Shown piece by piece: positions 26,311 through 36,500 of a stretch of DNA of 42,850 nucleotides. Each line of letters begins with the position of its first letter. The first letter of the stretch is position 1. The stretch lies in the IMG/VR virus record IMGVR_UViG_3300013307_000011, positions 1 to 42,850 of that record; one strand, 5' to 3'. This DNA comes from a virus. The notes beneath the pieces are model-generated. The model was not told the origin of the DNA and did not search any database. It saw only the letters and a program-made list of their open reading frames with translations. Made by a program: the position numbers and the translations under genes.

Positions 26311-28706
26311 TTATGTCATCTGAAGACGAAGTAGAGCTTGAGCCAAGCGATTCCCTGAAAGAACCAGACGACGCAAAATCGTCCGCTATTGTATTGAAGC
26401 AATTGCGTGAATGGGAAAAGACCGAACGCGAATGGCAGGACATTTGCGACCAGATCGATGAAGTATATTCCCGCACGGATCGCAACTACACGGCTCTAGA
26501 GCGCACTTCTCCTGGTGTATGGGATGATGCAGAGCTAGACCTGTTTTGGGCGTCTTATGAGATCCTGAAGCCAGCCGTTTATGCCCGCCCTCCCAAGCCT
26601 GTTGTCTCTCCTCAGTTCAAAGATCGTCGTCCGGTAAAGAACAAGACGGCAGAGCTTCTAGAGCGCACGTCTATTTCTGCTTTTGACAGGTCTGATATCA
26701 ACAACGTCATGTGCGAGATCAGAGATGACCTGATCTTTACCAATCGTGGCGTTATGTGGCTTACGTATGAGACTGAAGGCGGACAGAAGGTTTGTTTTGA
26801 GCAGATCGATCGCAAGGACTTCCGTCACCAGCCAGCCCGCAAATGGTCTGAGGTAGGTGCAGTAGCCCGCCGTGCATGGATGACGAAGCGCGACATGAAG
26901 AAGCGCTTTGCCTCACACTCCGGGGATGCGTACAAGGACGCCAACTTCACGGTAAAGCGAGATGAGGAAGAAAACGGCTCCGTAGATCACAGCCGCAAGG
27001 CCAGCGTATGGGAAGTCTGGCACAAGGTAGACAACAAGGTTTATTGGGTCTCTGAGGGCGTGGACGTTCTGCTTGACGTGAGTGAGCCTGAACTGAAGCT
27101 TCGTGACTTCTTCCCATGCCCCAAGCCTGCATTCGGTACTCTCCAGCGCCGATCGCTTATTCCTGTGCCTGATTATGAACGTTATGCGGTTCATTTTGGC
27201 AAAATAAACACTCTCACAAGCCGAATCTATCTCCTCCTCGACAAAGTGAAGATGAAGGGTCTTATCCCTTCTGGCGGTGACGTAGCAGATGCTATCGAGG
27301 AGCTTATCCGCTCTGATGATGATGAGATTCTGATTCCTGTTCCGAGCGCGTCCCTCACCGGCGATATGGCTAACTTTGTGCAGTGGATGCCCATTGCTGA
27401 TGTTGCCACGACGATTCAGGGCCTCATTACTGCCCGTTCGCAGCTTATCGATGACTTTTACCAGCTTTCCGGCATCTCAGACATCATGCGTGGGGCCACT
27501 GAGGCTGAGGAGACACTAGGCGCTCAGCAACTCAAGACCCAATACGGCTCCATTCGTGTTAAACAAAAGGTAAGCGAACTGCAGCGTATTGCCTGTGACG
27601 CGGTAAAGATTGCCTCAGAGATCATTGCGGAGAAGTTCTCTCAAGAGACGCTTCTTGAAATGTCTCAGATGGAGATTCCGACTAAGGCGGATATCACCAA
27701 GCAGATTGACGGCATCGAGAAGGCTGCAAAGCAGGAACTGAAGGCGCTTGAGGACAAGGCGCGGCAGATGGCTTCCCAGATGGGCGGTCAGGCTGATCCT
27801 CAGCAGGCGCAGAAAGCGCAACAGGAATTCCAGCAGGCTCAACAGCAAATCCTTGCCAAGTATGCGCCTATGCTCAATGAGGCAAAGGCTGAAGTCCCGA
27901 TTGAAGACATTATGAAGCTCCTGCGCGATGATAAGGCGCGGGGCTTTGCGTTCGAGATCGAAGACGAATCCACCATCATTGCTGACGAGCAGGCAGAGAA
28001 ACAGAGCCGTAACGAGTTTATGGCTGCATTCTCGACTGCAGCACAGGCATTGGCTCCTCTCGTCCAGAGTGGGCCAGATGGAGCTAAGCTCGCAGGTGCG
28101 CTTCTCAAGTTCCAGCTTGCTCCATACCGTGTAGGCCGTGAACTGGAATCCATGATTGATGATTGGATTGACAGCGTAGCCAATACGCCTCCTCAGAGCC
28201 AGGATGACGGCAGTGCAGAACTTGCTGCCGCTCAGAACAAACTCGCTGAGGCAGAACAGGTAAAAGCTCAGGCTGCTATGGCCAACGTCCAAGCCAAGGC
28301 CGCACTGGATAAGGCTGAGAACCAGCGGAAATTCCTTGAAATGCAGCAGAAGGCAATGGCTGAGGCGGCCAAGTTCGAACAGGAGAACGAAAAGCTTCGC
28401 CAGTCCCTTGCTGCTGAACAGACAAAGACGGCCCTCATTGAAGCGCAGGTCAACAAACTCACGGCAGAAACCGCAAAGATTCTTGCCTCCATTGGCCTTG
28501 ACGAACGTAAGCAGCAATTGAGTGAGTACACGGCTGAGAACAATGAACAGCAGAGGCAAGTGGACACGGCTATGGCTCTCAAATCTGAAGACCGCGCTCA
28601 GCGTGGCGAGGATAGAGCAGATCGCCAGCAGGACTTCAGTGAACAGCAAGGAACACGCCAGCAGGACTTTGCTGAGCGGCAGGCCATGACGCAAGGAGAC
28701 GACTAA
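26295..28706 (+). CDS. Portal protein
   Basis: 803 residues (ATG 26295 in the hairpin loop; the ATG at 26313 is an alternative start). The core shows portal features of the P22-like group: NYTALERTSPGVWDD near the start, ISAFDRSDINNVMCEI, RDDLIFTNRGVMW, and TARSQLIDDFYQLSGISDIMRG with GAQQLKTQYGS. It has a very long Gln/Ala/Glu coiled-coil C-terminus (about residues 480-800), longer than usual, which may form a barrel inside the head. Twelve copies should make the DNA channel for the terminase. It follows the terminase and precedes head genes. Confidence 0.9.
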   Translation: MNRAGLMSSEDEVELEPSDSLKEPDDAKSSAIVLKQLREWEKTEREWQDICDQIDEVYSRTDRNYTALERTSPGVWDDAELDLFWASYEILKPAVYARPPKPVVSPQFKDRRPVKNKTAELLERTSISAFDRSDINNVMCEIRDDLIFTNRGVMWLTYETEGGQKVCFEQIDRKDFRHQPARKWSEVGAVARRAWMTKRDMKKRFASHSGDAYKDANFTVKRDEEENGSVDHSRKASVWEVWHKVDNKVYWVSEGVDVLLDVSEPELKLRDFFPCPKPAFGTLQRRSLIPVPDYERYAVHFGKINTLTSRIYLLLDKVKMKGLIPSGGDVADAIEELIRSDDDEILIPVPSASLTGDMANFVQWMPIADVATTIQGLITARSQLIDDFYQLSGISDIMRGATEAEETLGAQQLKTQYGSIRVKQKVSELQRIACDAVKIASEIIAEKFSQETLLEMSQMEIPTKADITKQIDGIEKAAKQELKALEDKARQMASQMGGQADPQQAQKAQQEFQQAQQQILAKYAPMLNEAKAEVPIEDIMKLLRDDKARGFAFEIEDESTIIADEQAEKQSRNEFMAAFSTAAQALAPLVQSGPDGAKLAGALLKFQLAPYRVGRELESMIDDWIDSVANTPPQSQDDGSAELAAAQNKLAEAEQVKAQAAMANVQAKAALDKAENQRKFLEMQQKAMAEAAKFEQENEKLRQSLAAEQTKTALIEAQVNKLTAETAKILASIGLDERKQQLSEYTAENNEQQRQVDTAMALKSEDRAQRGEDRADRQQDFSEQQGTRQQDFAERQAMTQGDD

Positions 28707-29219
28707 ATGGCACAGAATAACCTAGGCGCTCCGGTTTATGTGACCAATAACGCCGCCAATCCTATTTCTACGTCTGTTTCTGATGGTGCAGGCGGTACGG
28801 CTACGGCCCTTCCTCCAGGCCGAGCAGCGGCTGCAGCTTCTGTGCCTGTGGTCTTCAGCAACGAAGATTTCCAGACATTCGCTCCAACGTCAACCGCGCG
28901 TCTTGTGTCTGCTGCTGCTTCCACGAATGCTACTTCTGTCAAGGCGTCTCAAGGCAGAGTCTTCCGAATCACCGGATACAATTCCAACGCTGCGGCTCGA
29001 TATCTCAAGATGTACAACAAGGCATCATTACCTACCGTTGGAACAGATACGCCAATCTGGACTGAATACCTAGCTGCACAGACGAAATTCTCCATTGATG
29101 TAAACGGCCTTAACTTCTCTACGGGTATTGCTTACGCATTGACGACTGCCGGGGCGGATAGCGACACTGGAGCGCTCACGGCGGGCGATGTCACAAACCT
29201 CAATATCGCTTATTCGTAG
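28707..29219 (+). CDS. Virion structural protein (MAQNN type, 1)
   Basis: 170 residues. Ala/Thr/Ser-rich and beta-rich, with TSVKASQGRVFRITGYNSN and YLKMYNKA, a pattern of small head-decoration or stabilising proteins next to portal genes. It shares the start MAQNN with the next gene. It abuts the portal stop. Exact role unknown. Confidence 0.55.
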   Translation: MAQNNLGAPVYVTNNAANPISTSVSDGAGGTATALPPGRAAAAASVPVVFSNEDFQTFAPTSTARLVSAAASTNATSVKASQGRVFRITGYNSNAAARYLKMYNKASLPTVGTDTPIWTEYLAAQTKFSIDVNGLNFSTGIAYALTTAGADSDTGALTAGDVTNLNIAYS

Positions 29220-29227
29220 GTGATAAG

Positions 29228-29602
29228 ATGGCCCAGAATAACTTTTCGTTCCGAAGGTCAACAGACCCTCTTTTGCTTCCTGTAGCGACGACTGCAACAC
29301 AATTCACTGTTCCGGCAGGATATTTCCTTCAGGGCGGTCCTGGATTTGGCGCAACGTCGTTCTGGGTATGCAATGCCAATAACTTTTGGGTTCGCCTCAG
29401 AGGGTCTGGAATTATGACCGACGTAAACGGATCTTATTCCTACACTGCCGTAACAGATACGACCGGATGGCTTTTCCCTCCTGGATATATGGGGGCCTTT
29501 TCTACTCAATATCCAATGTGGATGAGCACGCTGTCTGTATCTCGTCAGGGTCTCCCTGCCGGGACTGGAACCCTTGAGCTAAGCTATGGTGGCGGCAACT
29601 GA
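29228..29602 (+). CDS. Virion structural protein (MAQNN type, 2)
   Basis: 124 residues, GTAGGTGATAAG before ATG. Beta-rich with Gly/Phe/Trp (NNFWVRLRGSG, TDTTGWLFPPGY). No family recognised. Likely a small virion component, similar in placement to its neighbour and perhaps a distant relative, given MAQNN. Confidence 0.5.
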   Translation: MAQNNFSFRRSTDPLLLPVATTATQFTVPAGYFLQGGPGFGATSFWVCNANNFWVRLRGSGIMTDVNGSYSYTAVTDTTGWLFPPGYMGAFSTQYPMWMSTLSVSRQGLPAGTGTLELSYGGGN

Positions 29603-30003
29603 TGTCTCAGCGCAGCACATTCTCTCCAGCTACAGCGGGCGCTCAGGGACCAAAGGGTGACACTGGCCCTCAAGGTGATATTGGGCCACAAGGCCCAGCA
29701 GGAGCTACTGGCTCTACTGGGGCGGCAGGAACAAACGCAACAGTTCTAGTCGGGACTGTAACCCTTGGGGAGACATCTCTTATCACCTTGGCTCTTGGTG
29801 TTCGGCGCGTGACGGTGGCCTTGACAGGAACCGTAACCGCAGGCTCATACATGGCTATACCGACCGCTGCGCCTCCATCGGGATATTCCATACAGGATTG
29901 CTACTGCACGACAGCAGGACAGATTACGGTTGGTATTCTGGTTCCTGTTCTTGGCGTTGCAACATCCTATTCCATCCCCGTAAAAATCTTCAGGATAAAT
30001 TAA
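29602..30003 (+). CDS. Collagen-like virion protein
   Basis: 133 residues. About ten G-x-y triplets, many with Pro, Gln, Lys or Asp (GPKGDTGPQGDIGPQGPAG), occupy residues 13-43 and predict a collagen triple helix, followed by a beta-rich globular tip. This is a head-fibre or tail-fibre architecture: a trimeric stalk with a knob. Its start overlaps the previous stop (TGATG). Confidence 0.7.
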   Translation: MSQRSTFSPATAGAQGPKGDTGPQGDIGPQGPAGATGSTGAAGTNATVLVGTVTLGETSLITLALGVRRVTVALTGTVTAGSYMAIPTAAPPSGYSIQDCYCTTAGQITVGILVPVLGVATSYSIPVKIFRIN

Positions 30004-32490
30004 ATGGCAGGAGAGCTTACGGTACTGAGATTGAGGCAGCGTATGGGCGTTGTGGGTGGTGTAATCATCCTCAATAATCTAACTCTGTCTTCCGTAGCGG
30101 CAAACCCAAGCTACAGCGCTACGATAATTGGTAAAACCGCAGGGTCTACCGTAACAGGCGTTTCTTCTGACGGAACGACGATAAACATCACAGGCTCTTC
30201 GGTCACTGCTACGTTTACTGCCAACGGGACACCGACAATCACGCTTACAGAGACCTTTGCAGGAGCCTCGAATAGCCCGAAAGTCTCAACGCCAATTTCT
30301 ATAACTGTAACTGGCGCTAGTGTGATTGTGCCATTGGACGCTCCTGTCACAGCTTCGATGGTAAGCGCAGGGAAGCTTATCGGTGCTTGGGGATTTGATA
30401 GACTAGTCGAGAACTACAGCGGCAATACCATCAATGCTGTTAATAACGATACAGCGGGCAATTTTTCACTAGGGTTCGACGGAACGTCGTTTGCGTTCAA
30501 TTCTGCTGGACTACCAGCTAACTCAAACCTCCTTTCCTTTGTTGACCAATCAGGAAATAACAACCCCCTCTCTACCGTCTCGGGGGCTACTGTCCAATTA
30601 ACAAGATCTGGTGTTGCGTCTCGGTTTGGGACGAAGCGAGACTCTACGGAGCAGTTAACACGCTCTCCTACTCTTGGGGGTGTAGGCGCTGGCTTTGCCG
30701 GTACTGGCACTATGTCAACGGCGGCATTGGCAATGGCTCTATCGACCACTGGCTACGAGATTCATATGCTTTGGTCTCCAAACAATCGGAAAATAGCCTC
30801 TAACGACACATCCGATCCCGTTCCAGGCGGCAATAACACTCGCGAAAGCCTGTTCTGCTATGGGAATAACCTAAGCAACATGATGATGTGCTATCTAGGA
30901 GGCGGGACTTTCGTAGACATTGGGCGAATGGCTGTAGGAGGAACTGCAAATCAGGTTAACAACAAGGGGCAAAACTCTAGCTTCTATAGGTACAAAGCGA
31001 AGGGCCAGCACGTCACCTCATACACCATGAACTCCACCAATTGGCAGGAGATAGAGAGCGGCAAGATCACCAAGAGCGTAACGCTTGGTGGGTCTTCTCA
31101 GACTGGCGTTGCTGGTGGCGCGCTAGATAACGGCATCTTTGCCTTTGGTGGCTATTTCAATTCGGCGTCTAACAACTCCCTGATCACTACGAATAGGCCA
31201 GATTTCATTCTTGGTGCGGTTATCATTACCAAGGCATTGACGGATGCTGAACGTTACCAGCTTCAGGCTAAGCTTTCGGCCATCGGCCAGCAGCATCGTG
31301 TTGCTGACGTTAATACAGTTAAGGGATATTTTGACGAAATCGTTGACCACCGTGACGTAAACGCCGGGACTGGTCGCGTAGTTGGGAAAAACAATAAGCT
31401 TACGACTGACTTCAATATTGGATCGGGCTTTTTTTCTGCAGGATACACAATCCCTGGAATTGGCACGACCGGGATGAGGTCAACTTCAACTTCATCCACT
31501 GCGTCATATCAGGCGACAGACAATTATTTCTATGATGTCATTGAAGGCACCGTTATGAGGCTTTCCTTCTGGGAAAGTAACGCTCAGAACGGAAACCTTG
31601 CATGGGATCTAGGAACTGGTTCTGCTTTGCCTACCGATCAAACCCAGTACAGTTTGCTACTAGGATGCCATCACACTATCCCAGCGGTGGCTACAAAGCC
31701 ATCTGAAGTCTTGGACACACTTCCTCGCCTGGGGTCACGTCGTCTATCGGATTTGACTCTTTGGGGTGTAGATCCAGCAGGAAACCAGAGCACTCTGAAA
31801 TACAATATGCTTACGTCTCACGTTCCGACTCTATACGGTCAGACGTATGATAACTACGTTTGGTCGAAGGCTGCATTGGAGAACTCAGAGCCGACTGTCA
31901 CCGTCACTGGATCGATCTCAGGAACCACGCTGACCGTTACAGCCACGAACGGCGTCATCAAGGTCGGCAGTGCTATCAGCGGAAGCGGCGTGACTGCTGC
32001 CCGCATTTCTAGCCAGTTGACCGGCACAACGGGAGATGTCGGAACCTATCAGGTCAGCGTCTCACAGACCGTCGCCTCGACCTCGATTGCGGTAGATCAG
32101 CCATATCGGTTTGACGCGCCTGTCTATATGTATGTTGGGGATTCTGCACAGTATCCCTTCAAGCCAAACCAGTTGCAGCTTCATATCGCGACGTTCTCTC
32201 CTGATCCAAGTTATAACCCATCTAGTCCTGACCCAAATCTTTTCCTGAGTGGCCGAGTCAACTCATATGTTTGCGGTGGCGCTCAAGATCCTGTCGGACA
32301 TATGGACGGTTCTATTGCTAAAAACTCTAGGACGGGAACGAGGCAGGCCACCAGCGGGCACAAGATTCAATCAGTTCAGTATCAGTATGCTTGGCAAGGA
32401 ACACGCTGCATGTGGGGCTTTGTTAAGCGGCAGTTGACTGAGGCTGAAATAGAAACCGTACAGGTAAATTGCTACAAACTAGTATCTTAA
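30004..32490 (+). CDS. Large fibre-like surface protein with Ig-like repeats
   Basis: 828 residues. The N-terminal 115 residues are beta-rich and Ig-like ([15 protein letters not shown]). A central lectin- or jelly-roll-like region follows, then a second Ig-like repeat ([35 protein letters not shown]) and an aromatic-rich C-terminus ([16 protein letters not shown]). This is typical of long variable fibres or head-surface adhesins that bind carbohydrates. It follows the collagen-like gene, so the pair may form a head fibre separate from the tail fibre at 1873. Confidence 0.65.
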   Translation: MAGELTVLRLRQRMGVVGGVIILNNLTLSSVAANPSYSATIIGKTAGSTVTGVSSDGTTINITGSSVTATFTANGTPTITLTETFAGASNSPKVSTPISITVTGASVIVPLDAPVTASMVSAGKLIGAWGFDRLVENYSGNTINAVNNDTAGNFSLGFDGTSFAFNSAGLPANSNLLSFVDQSGNNNPLSTVSGATVQLTRSGVASRFGTKRDSTEQLTRSPTLGGVGAGFAGTGTMSTAALAMALSTTGYEIHMLWSPNNRKIASNDTSDPVPGGNNTRESLFCYGNNLSNMMMCYLGGGTFVDIGRMAVGGTANQVNNKGQNSSFYRYKAKGQHVTSYTMNSTNWQEIESGKITKSVTLGGSSQTGVAGGALDNGIFAFGGYFNSASNNSLITTNRPDFILGAVIITKALTDAERYQLQAKLSAIGQQHRVADVNTVKGYFDEIVDHRDVNAGTGRVVGKNNKLTTDFNIGSGFFSAGYTIPGIGTTGMRSTSTSSTASYQATDNYFYDVIEGTVMRLSFWESNAQNGNLAWDLGTGSALPTDQTQYSLLLGCHHTIPAVATKPSEVLDTLPRLGSRRLSDLTLWGVDPAGNQSTLKYNMLTSHVPTLYGQTYDNYVWSKAALENSEPTVTVTGSISGTTLTVTATNGVIKVGSAISGSGVTAARISSQLTGTTGDVGTYQVSVSQTVASTSIAVDQPYRFDAPVYMYVGDSAQYPFKPNQLQLHIATFSPDPSYNPSSPDPNLFLSGRVNSYVCGGAQDPVGHMDGSIAKNSRTGTRQATSGHKIQSVQYQYAWQGTRCMWGFVKRQLTEAEIETVQVNCYKLVS

Positions 32491-32531
32491 AAAAGAAGAT
32501 GCTATAACGATTAACCAAAGGAGACTAAAGC

Positions 32532-32777
32532 ATGGCAACCACAATCGCTCGACTTGCAGAACGCAGCATGGTCCCCGAACTTGCTCGGGAAATCGTTCGC
32601 AACCTTCCTGGCAGCAACACCGCAGTTGTAGCCCTTACGCCGCTTACTGGCGCATCCGGCACGACTGGTAACGCTATCGTTGACGTTGGCGCATCGTTTA
32701 GCCAGACGACGCTCAACAACAACTTCCGCGCCCTTGAAGACAAGGTCAACGCTATCATCGCCGCTCTCCAGTCATGA
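32532..32777 (+). CDS. Small virion protein
   Basis: 81 residues, AAAGGAGA before ATG. Ala/Thr-rich, with FSQTTLNNNFRALEDKVNAIIAAL as a C-terminal coiled coil, typical of a trimerising stalk or a head-fibre base. Its stop overlaps the next start. Confidence 0.55.
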   Translation: MATTIARLAERSMVPELAREIVRNLPGSNTAVVALTPLTGASGTTGNAIVDVGASFSQTTLNNNFRALEDKVNAIIAALQS

Positions 32778-33124
32778 TTGAAAAGCGTTGGTACACATTG
32801 GCTAATGGAAGGCAGGTCTATCGGGCCGTGCCTTCCGCCGCATCTTCTGGTTCAGGCTCTTCCTTCCCTTGCCCTCGTTTTGCACGAGACGAGATTGAAC
32901 CGACTTGGGGGGCGGACGGTAAGCAGTACACTAGCATGGCGGCATACCGGCGCACTCTCAAGGCGGATGGCAACCCACGCGGCGAAGAGTTCATTGAATA
33001 CGGGAATGAGCCTATTCCAGAGTACAAGGCTCCTGAATTCAACAAAGCCGAACGCATTGAATCCATCAAGAAAGCAATCCACGACGTAGAGACCGGCAAC
33101 GTGCCTCTCTCCGTATCTGATTAA
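32774..33124 (+). CDS. Hypothetical virion-region protein
   Basis: 116 residues, ATGA overlap. RWYTLANGRQVYRAVPSAA, then FARDEIEPTWGADGKQYTSMAAYRRTLKADGNPRG. The latter segment (…Y-x-S-x-A-A-Y-R-R-…-G-N-P) is a recurring motif of small phage proteins near capsid genes. Function unknown. Confidence 0.55.
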   Translation: MIEKRWYTLANGRQVYRAVPSAASSGSGSSFPCPRFARDEIEPTWGADGKQYTSMAAYRRTLKADGNPRGEEFIEYGNEPIPEYKAPEFNKAERIESIKKAIHDVETGNVPLSVSD

Positions 33125-33155
33125 ACGTTACACCTTCTCAGACGAGGTAAAACAC

Positions 33156-34370
33156 ATGGAAAATACCCAAATCACTCAGGACATGCAGACGGATTCCACC
33201 GTCATTGATACGGATATTGATGGCGTAAAGTCTGGCGGCGGTAAGCCTCCCGTAGAGCAAAAGCCTGAGCCTAATCGTAAAGCTGAATCCGCTCGCGAAA
33301 GCCTGGAAGCTGAAGCCAAGAAGCTAACAGACAATCCTCCCAAAGACGAAGACGATGAAGACGAAAAGCCAGCCGTAAAGGACAAGGCGGAAGCCAAGAC
33401 CGAAAAGGTTGAGGAAAAGCCCGCGAAGACTGAGGAATCTGCCCGCAAGGTAGATGCTAGCGAGCAGGAGGCTAAGAACCCTAAGCCGTCTGAGGGCCGC
33501 AGGAATATCGAGGCCCCTGCTCGTTTTCTACCGAATGCAAAAGACGCATGGCGGAATGTTCCGCGTGTCGTTCAGGAAGAATGGGCGCGCTCTGAGACTG
33601 AACGTGAGGCCGAAATTGCTCAGTACCGTGAGCATAAGGTGTTTCGCGAGGAGCTGAAGGACTTCGAAGATCTCGCCAAGCGCCATAATGTGCCGTTCAA
33701 ACAGGCCCTGGATAATTACGTCAAGATTGAGAAGGATTTTGCAGAAGATCCCGCTAAGGGGTTTCGGCAGCTATGCCAGAATCTCAATATCTCGGCACCG
33801 CAAGCAATCGGGCATATTCTTCGCTCCGCCAACGTCACCATTCCACAGCTTATCGAGCATATGCAGCGCGAGCCGCACCAATACACGAGCCTAGCTCAGC
33901 GCCCTCAGCCGCAGCCAACGCAAGAACAGCAGCCGCAGATTACTCCTGAAGTGCGGGAACTGCAGCAGCAGATCCAGGCTTTGCGTGCTGAACAGGTTGC
34001 AAATGCTGTAATTGCCCCATTCGCGCAAGATTATCCCGAATATCACCAGCATGAGGAACAGATTGCTAAAGTCTTGCAATCTGGTATTATCGAACAAATA
34101 CATGGTTCTGGCCTCAGTCCACGTGACAAGCTTGAAGCCGCTCTTTTTATGGTTGCCCCGCATGTTCGCAGGGTTACGCAAACTGAAGCGGGTGACGGCC
34201 TCACGGTTCAAGAGGAAGAACAGTCCAAAGCCCCTGCTCAAGACGTTCAAGGCGGCAAATCCGTCAAATCTTCCATCGGTGGCGTCACAGAGACGACGGT
34301 TGCAGATCGGAAGATGTCCATGAGAGACATGCTCGAAGAGGAAGCCCGTAAGATCTCCCGCCGAGCGTAA
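33156..34370 (+). CDS. Scaffolding protein
   Basis: 404 residues. Highly charged, disordered first third (Lys/Glu/Pro), then APARFLPNAKDAWRNVP, VVQEEWARSETEREAEIAQY and FEDLAKRHNVPFKQALDNYV. It has a Gln-rich middle and a helical basic C-terminus (SMRDMLEEEARKISRRA), the usual capsid-binding end. It lies directly before the major capsid gene. It would guide procapsid assembly and leave before packaging. Confidence 0.85.
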   Translation: MENTQITQDMQTDSTVIDTDIDGVKSGGGKPPVEQKPEPNRKAESARESLEAEAKKLTDNPPKDEDDEDEKPAVKDKAEAKTEKVEEKPAKTEESARKVDASEQEAKNPKPSEGRRNIEAPARFLPNAKDAWRNVPRVVQEEWARSETEREAEIAQYREHKVFREELKDFEDLAKRHNVPFKQALDNYVKIEKDFAEDPAKGFRQLCQNLNISAPQAIGHILRSANVTIPQLIEHMQREPHQYTSLAQRPQPQPTQEQQPQITPEVRELQQQIQALRAEQVANAVIAPFAQDYPEYHQHEEQIAKVLQSGIIEQIHGSGLSPRDKLEAALFMVAPHVRRVTQTEAGDGLTVQEEEQSKAPAQDVQGGKSVKSSIGGVTETTVADRKMSMRDMLEEEARKISRRA

Positions 34371-34385
34371 ACAGGAGCAACATAC

Positions 34386-35396
34386 ATGCCGATTACTACA
34401 GATCGTCAGTATCGCCAGCTTCTCACTGCAGCCGTAGCCCGTCGCAGCCGAGAAGTTCAGGATATTGTCTACAACGCAACCCCACTCTCCCGCATCCTCC
34501 GCGATGAAGGCCGAATCAAGACGAAGCGTGCCGGTGGTCCGGAACTTCGCGTTCCGATCATGTTCGACAAGCTTCAGGCTCAGTGGTTCACTGGCTATGA
34601 CAAGATCGAAATCACCCCGAAGGAACTGCTGAACTCGGCAGTATTCAACTGGTCTCGTGTCGTTAGCATGTTCTCCCTTACGGGTACTGAACTGCTGTAC
34701 ACTCGCGGTCAGGAAGAAGTCATCGACCTGATGGAGACCTACCTCGATGCGGCTGAGAAGTCCGTCAAGGAAGAATGGGAAATCTCCCTCGTAGGTGACG
34801 GTACTGGTCAGGGTGGCCGTCAGATGATTGGTCTTGGCGGTGCGATTCCGATCATTGCCAATACGGGTGTCTACGGCGGTATCGACCGCGCCACGGTTCC
34901 GAACTGGCGTACGTCCACGTTCAACATTCCGGCTGGTGATGTCGCAGGCTTCACGACCTGGGATGTTTCCACGGTTCGCCCGATCATTGACCGCATCTCT
35001 CTCGCCCGTTCGCGTAACGGTCGCTATGCGGATCTCCTGATTGCCGATGCCCGCGCTTATGAGCCTATCGCAGGTTCGTTCGTTGCCCATCAGCGTCTTG
35101 GTTCCGAGCGCCTTGGCCGTCTTGGCTTTGCCGGTCTGACCTACATGACGCCTGCAGGTCCGGTTGATATCGTGGCTGCTGGCGGTATCGGTAACGTCAT
35201 GCCGACCAATACTGTTTACGGCATCGATACTCAGGGCCTCGCCGTCTACACCTTCCCAGGTCAGGAATTCGTACCGTTCCACTCTGGCGATGGTATGCGC
35301 CCGATTAACCAGGATGCCTACGCGCAGGGTATCGTATGGTCTGGTCAGTTGGTTCTTGAGAACCCGCTCTTCAGCTACCGTATCGTTACCGTATAA
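34386..35396 (+). CDS. Major capsid protein
   Basis: 336 residues, AACAGGAGCAA before ATG. RILRDEGRIKTKRAGGPELRVP, WFTGYDKIEITPKELLNSAVFNW, KEEWEISLVGDGTGQGG, GGIDRATVPNWRTSTFNIP and GRYADLLIADARAYEPIAG match a large family of HK97-fold capsid proteins of podoviruses and siphoviruses. The codon choice is visibly more biased than in neighbours, as expected of the most expressed gene. It forms the icosahedral shell with the scaffold at 33156. Confidence 0.92.
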   Translation: MPITTDRQYRQLLTAAVARRSREVQDIVYNATPLSRILRDEGRIKTKRAGGPELRVPIMFDKLQAQWFTGYDKIEITPKELLNSAVFNWSRVVSMFSLTGTELLYTRGQEEVIDLMETYLDAAEKSVKEEWEISLVGDGTGQGGRQMIGLGGAIPIIANTGVYGGIDRATVPNWRTSTFNIPAGDVAGFTTWDVSTVRPIIDRISLARSRNGRYADLLIADARAYEPIAGSFVAHQRLGSERLGRLGFAGLTYMTPAGPVDIVAAGGIGNVMPTNTVYGIDTQGLAVYTFPGQEFVPFHSGDGMRPINQDAYAQGIVWSGQLVLENPLFSYRIVTV

Positions 35397-35408
35397 GGAG
35401 AAACGACC

Positions 35409-35747
35409 ATGGCGAACTCTCAGCCTTTCCGCACTACTCCGCAGCTTGGCCAGCAGCTTAACGTCATTGAGACGACGCTGCCGTACTACGACCTGCTTGC
35501 GAATATCACTACTCCTTCTCCCAAGCTTGGGAACAAGGAAGTCGGCAACGATGGCGCAGATTATGTCTATGTTCAGGCGTCTGCTCTTATCGCCGCAACC
35601 GCTACGACCGGCACTCAGGTAACGGTAACGTTCCCGGCGTGGACCGTAGCAACCGGCGCTGGCGGCTATTACACCCCCGTCAATACCGCCGTTCCCTCTG
35701 GTGCCTACTTCTGGGCGCGCAAGGGTGCATACAACGCAGTACCGTAA
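35409..35747 (+). CDS. Head decoration or small structural protein
   Basis: 112 residues, AAGGAGAAA before ATG, close behind the capsid gene. Beta-rich, with YYDLLANITTPSPKLGNKEVG and GGYYTPVNTAVPSGAYFW. Small proteins at this position are commonly capsid cement proteins. Family not identified. Confidence 0.6.
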   Translation: MANSQPFRTTPQLGQQLNVIETTLPYYDLLANITTPSPKLGNKEVGNDGADYVYVQASALIAATATTGTQVTVTFPAWTVATGAGGYYTPVNTAVPSGAYFWARKGAYNAVP

Positions 35748-35751
35748 TAAT

Positions 35752-35769
35752 GGGGAGCTTCGGCTCCCC
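35752..35769 (+). terminator. Terminator-like UUCG hairpin after capsid genes
   Basis: GGGGAGC (35752-35758), TTCG tetraloop, GCTCCCC (35763-35769): a very stable stem followed by TCACCCCTTTCT. A poor T run suggests a partial terminator that lowers expression of the connector genes relative to capsid. Confidence 0.65.
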
Positions 35770-35798
35770 TCACCCCTTTCTCAGACAAAGGAAACCAC

Positions 35799-36500
35799 AT
35801 GACTGAACTTGCACAGATCGACGTTCGAGACATTACCGTAACGCCCGTATTCCGCTGGATGGACATTGAGAACATTCCGAAGTCGGAGGATGCGGGCTAC
35901 CTCATCAAGGAAAACCGCGAAGTTGTTCAGGTCCGCTTTGCCGGATCGAGCAACTATTCCCCGGTGTTCCCAGTTGATGCTTTCTGGAAGCGTGAGGGAA
36001 ACCAGATCGTAACCTATCGTGAGCGTTGGGCGGAACAGTACCGCCAGTTCAAGGAAGGCAACCCGCAGGAAGTGAGTGGCACTCCCCTTGAGCAGCTTCG
36101 TCCATACGGCATTACTCCTGAGCAGCTTTCCTTCTGCCGCACCATGCGCATTTACAGCATCGAGGCTTTGTGCGCCCTTGAGGGTACGCCTCTCAAGAAC
36201 CTTGGGATGGATAGCAACAAGCTCAAGGACATGGCTAACCGCTACATCGCAGACCATCGCACCAGCAAGGATGCAATGGCAGAGATCGAGGCACTTAAGG
36301 CTCAGATTGCCGCACTCCAGGCTTCTCATGTTACGGTTCCGGTCCCCGCCGAGGACTCTACGCCTGAAGAAATCCAACAGGCCATGCTTTCTCAGATGAC
36401 AGAAGACGAACTCCGGGCTTTCATTGAAGAGAAGACTGGCGCTAAGCCGGATGGCCGTCTGAAGCATGAAAGCCTCGTGAATCTCGCCAAAGGACTCTAA
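35799..36500 (+). CDS. Virion-associated protein with helix-hairpin and SAP-like end
   Basis: 233 residues. N-terminal beta part (DVRDITVTPVFRWMDIENIP), a middle helical part (YGITPEQLSFCRTMRIYSIEALCAL), a coiled coil (MAEIEALKAQIAALQAS) and a C-terminal SAP-like helix pair (MTEDELRAFIEEKTGAKPDGR, HESLVNLAKG). This type is frequent between capsid and adaptor genes in podoviruses. Role in head-tail joining is guessed. Confidence 0.55.
   Translation: MTELAQIDVRDITVTPVFRWMDIENIPKSEDAGYLIKENREVVQVRFAGSSNYSPVFPVDAFWKREGNQIVTYRERWAEQYRQFKEGNPQEVSGTPLEQLRPYGITPEQLSFCRTMRIYSIEALCALEGTPLKNLGMDSNKLKDMANRYIADHRTSKDAMAEIEALKAQIAALQASHVTVPVPAEDSTPEEIQQAMLSQMTEDELRAFIEEKTGAKPDGRLKHESLVNLAKGL

Noticed and set aside
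27615-28694. 359-codon open frame on the minus strand
   Set aside because: Antisense to the coiled-coil C-terminus of the portal; its Leu/Arg/Ser/Cys-rich product is a composition artefact.
33891-35282. 463-codon open frame on the minus strand
   Set aside because: It is exactly antisense to the scaffold and major capsid genes. The sense strand has clear protein families and ribosome sites; the antisense opening follows from their codon bias.
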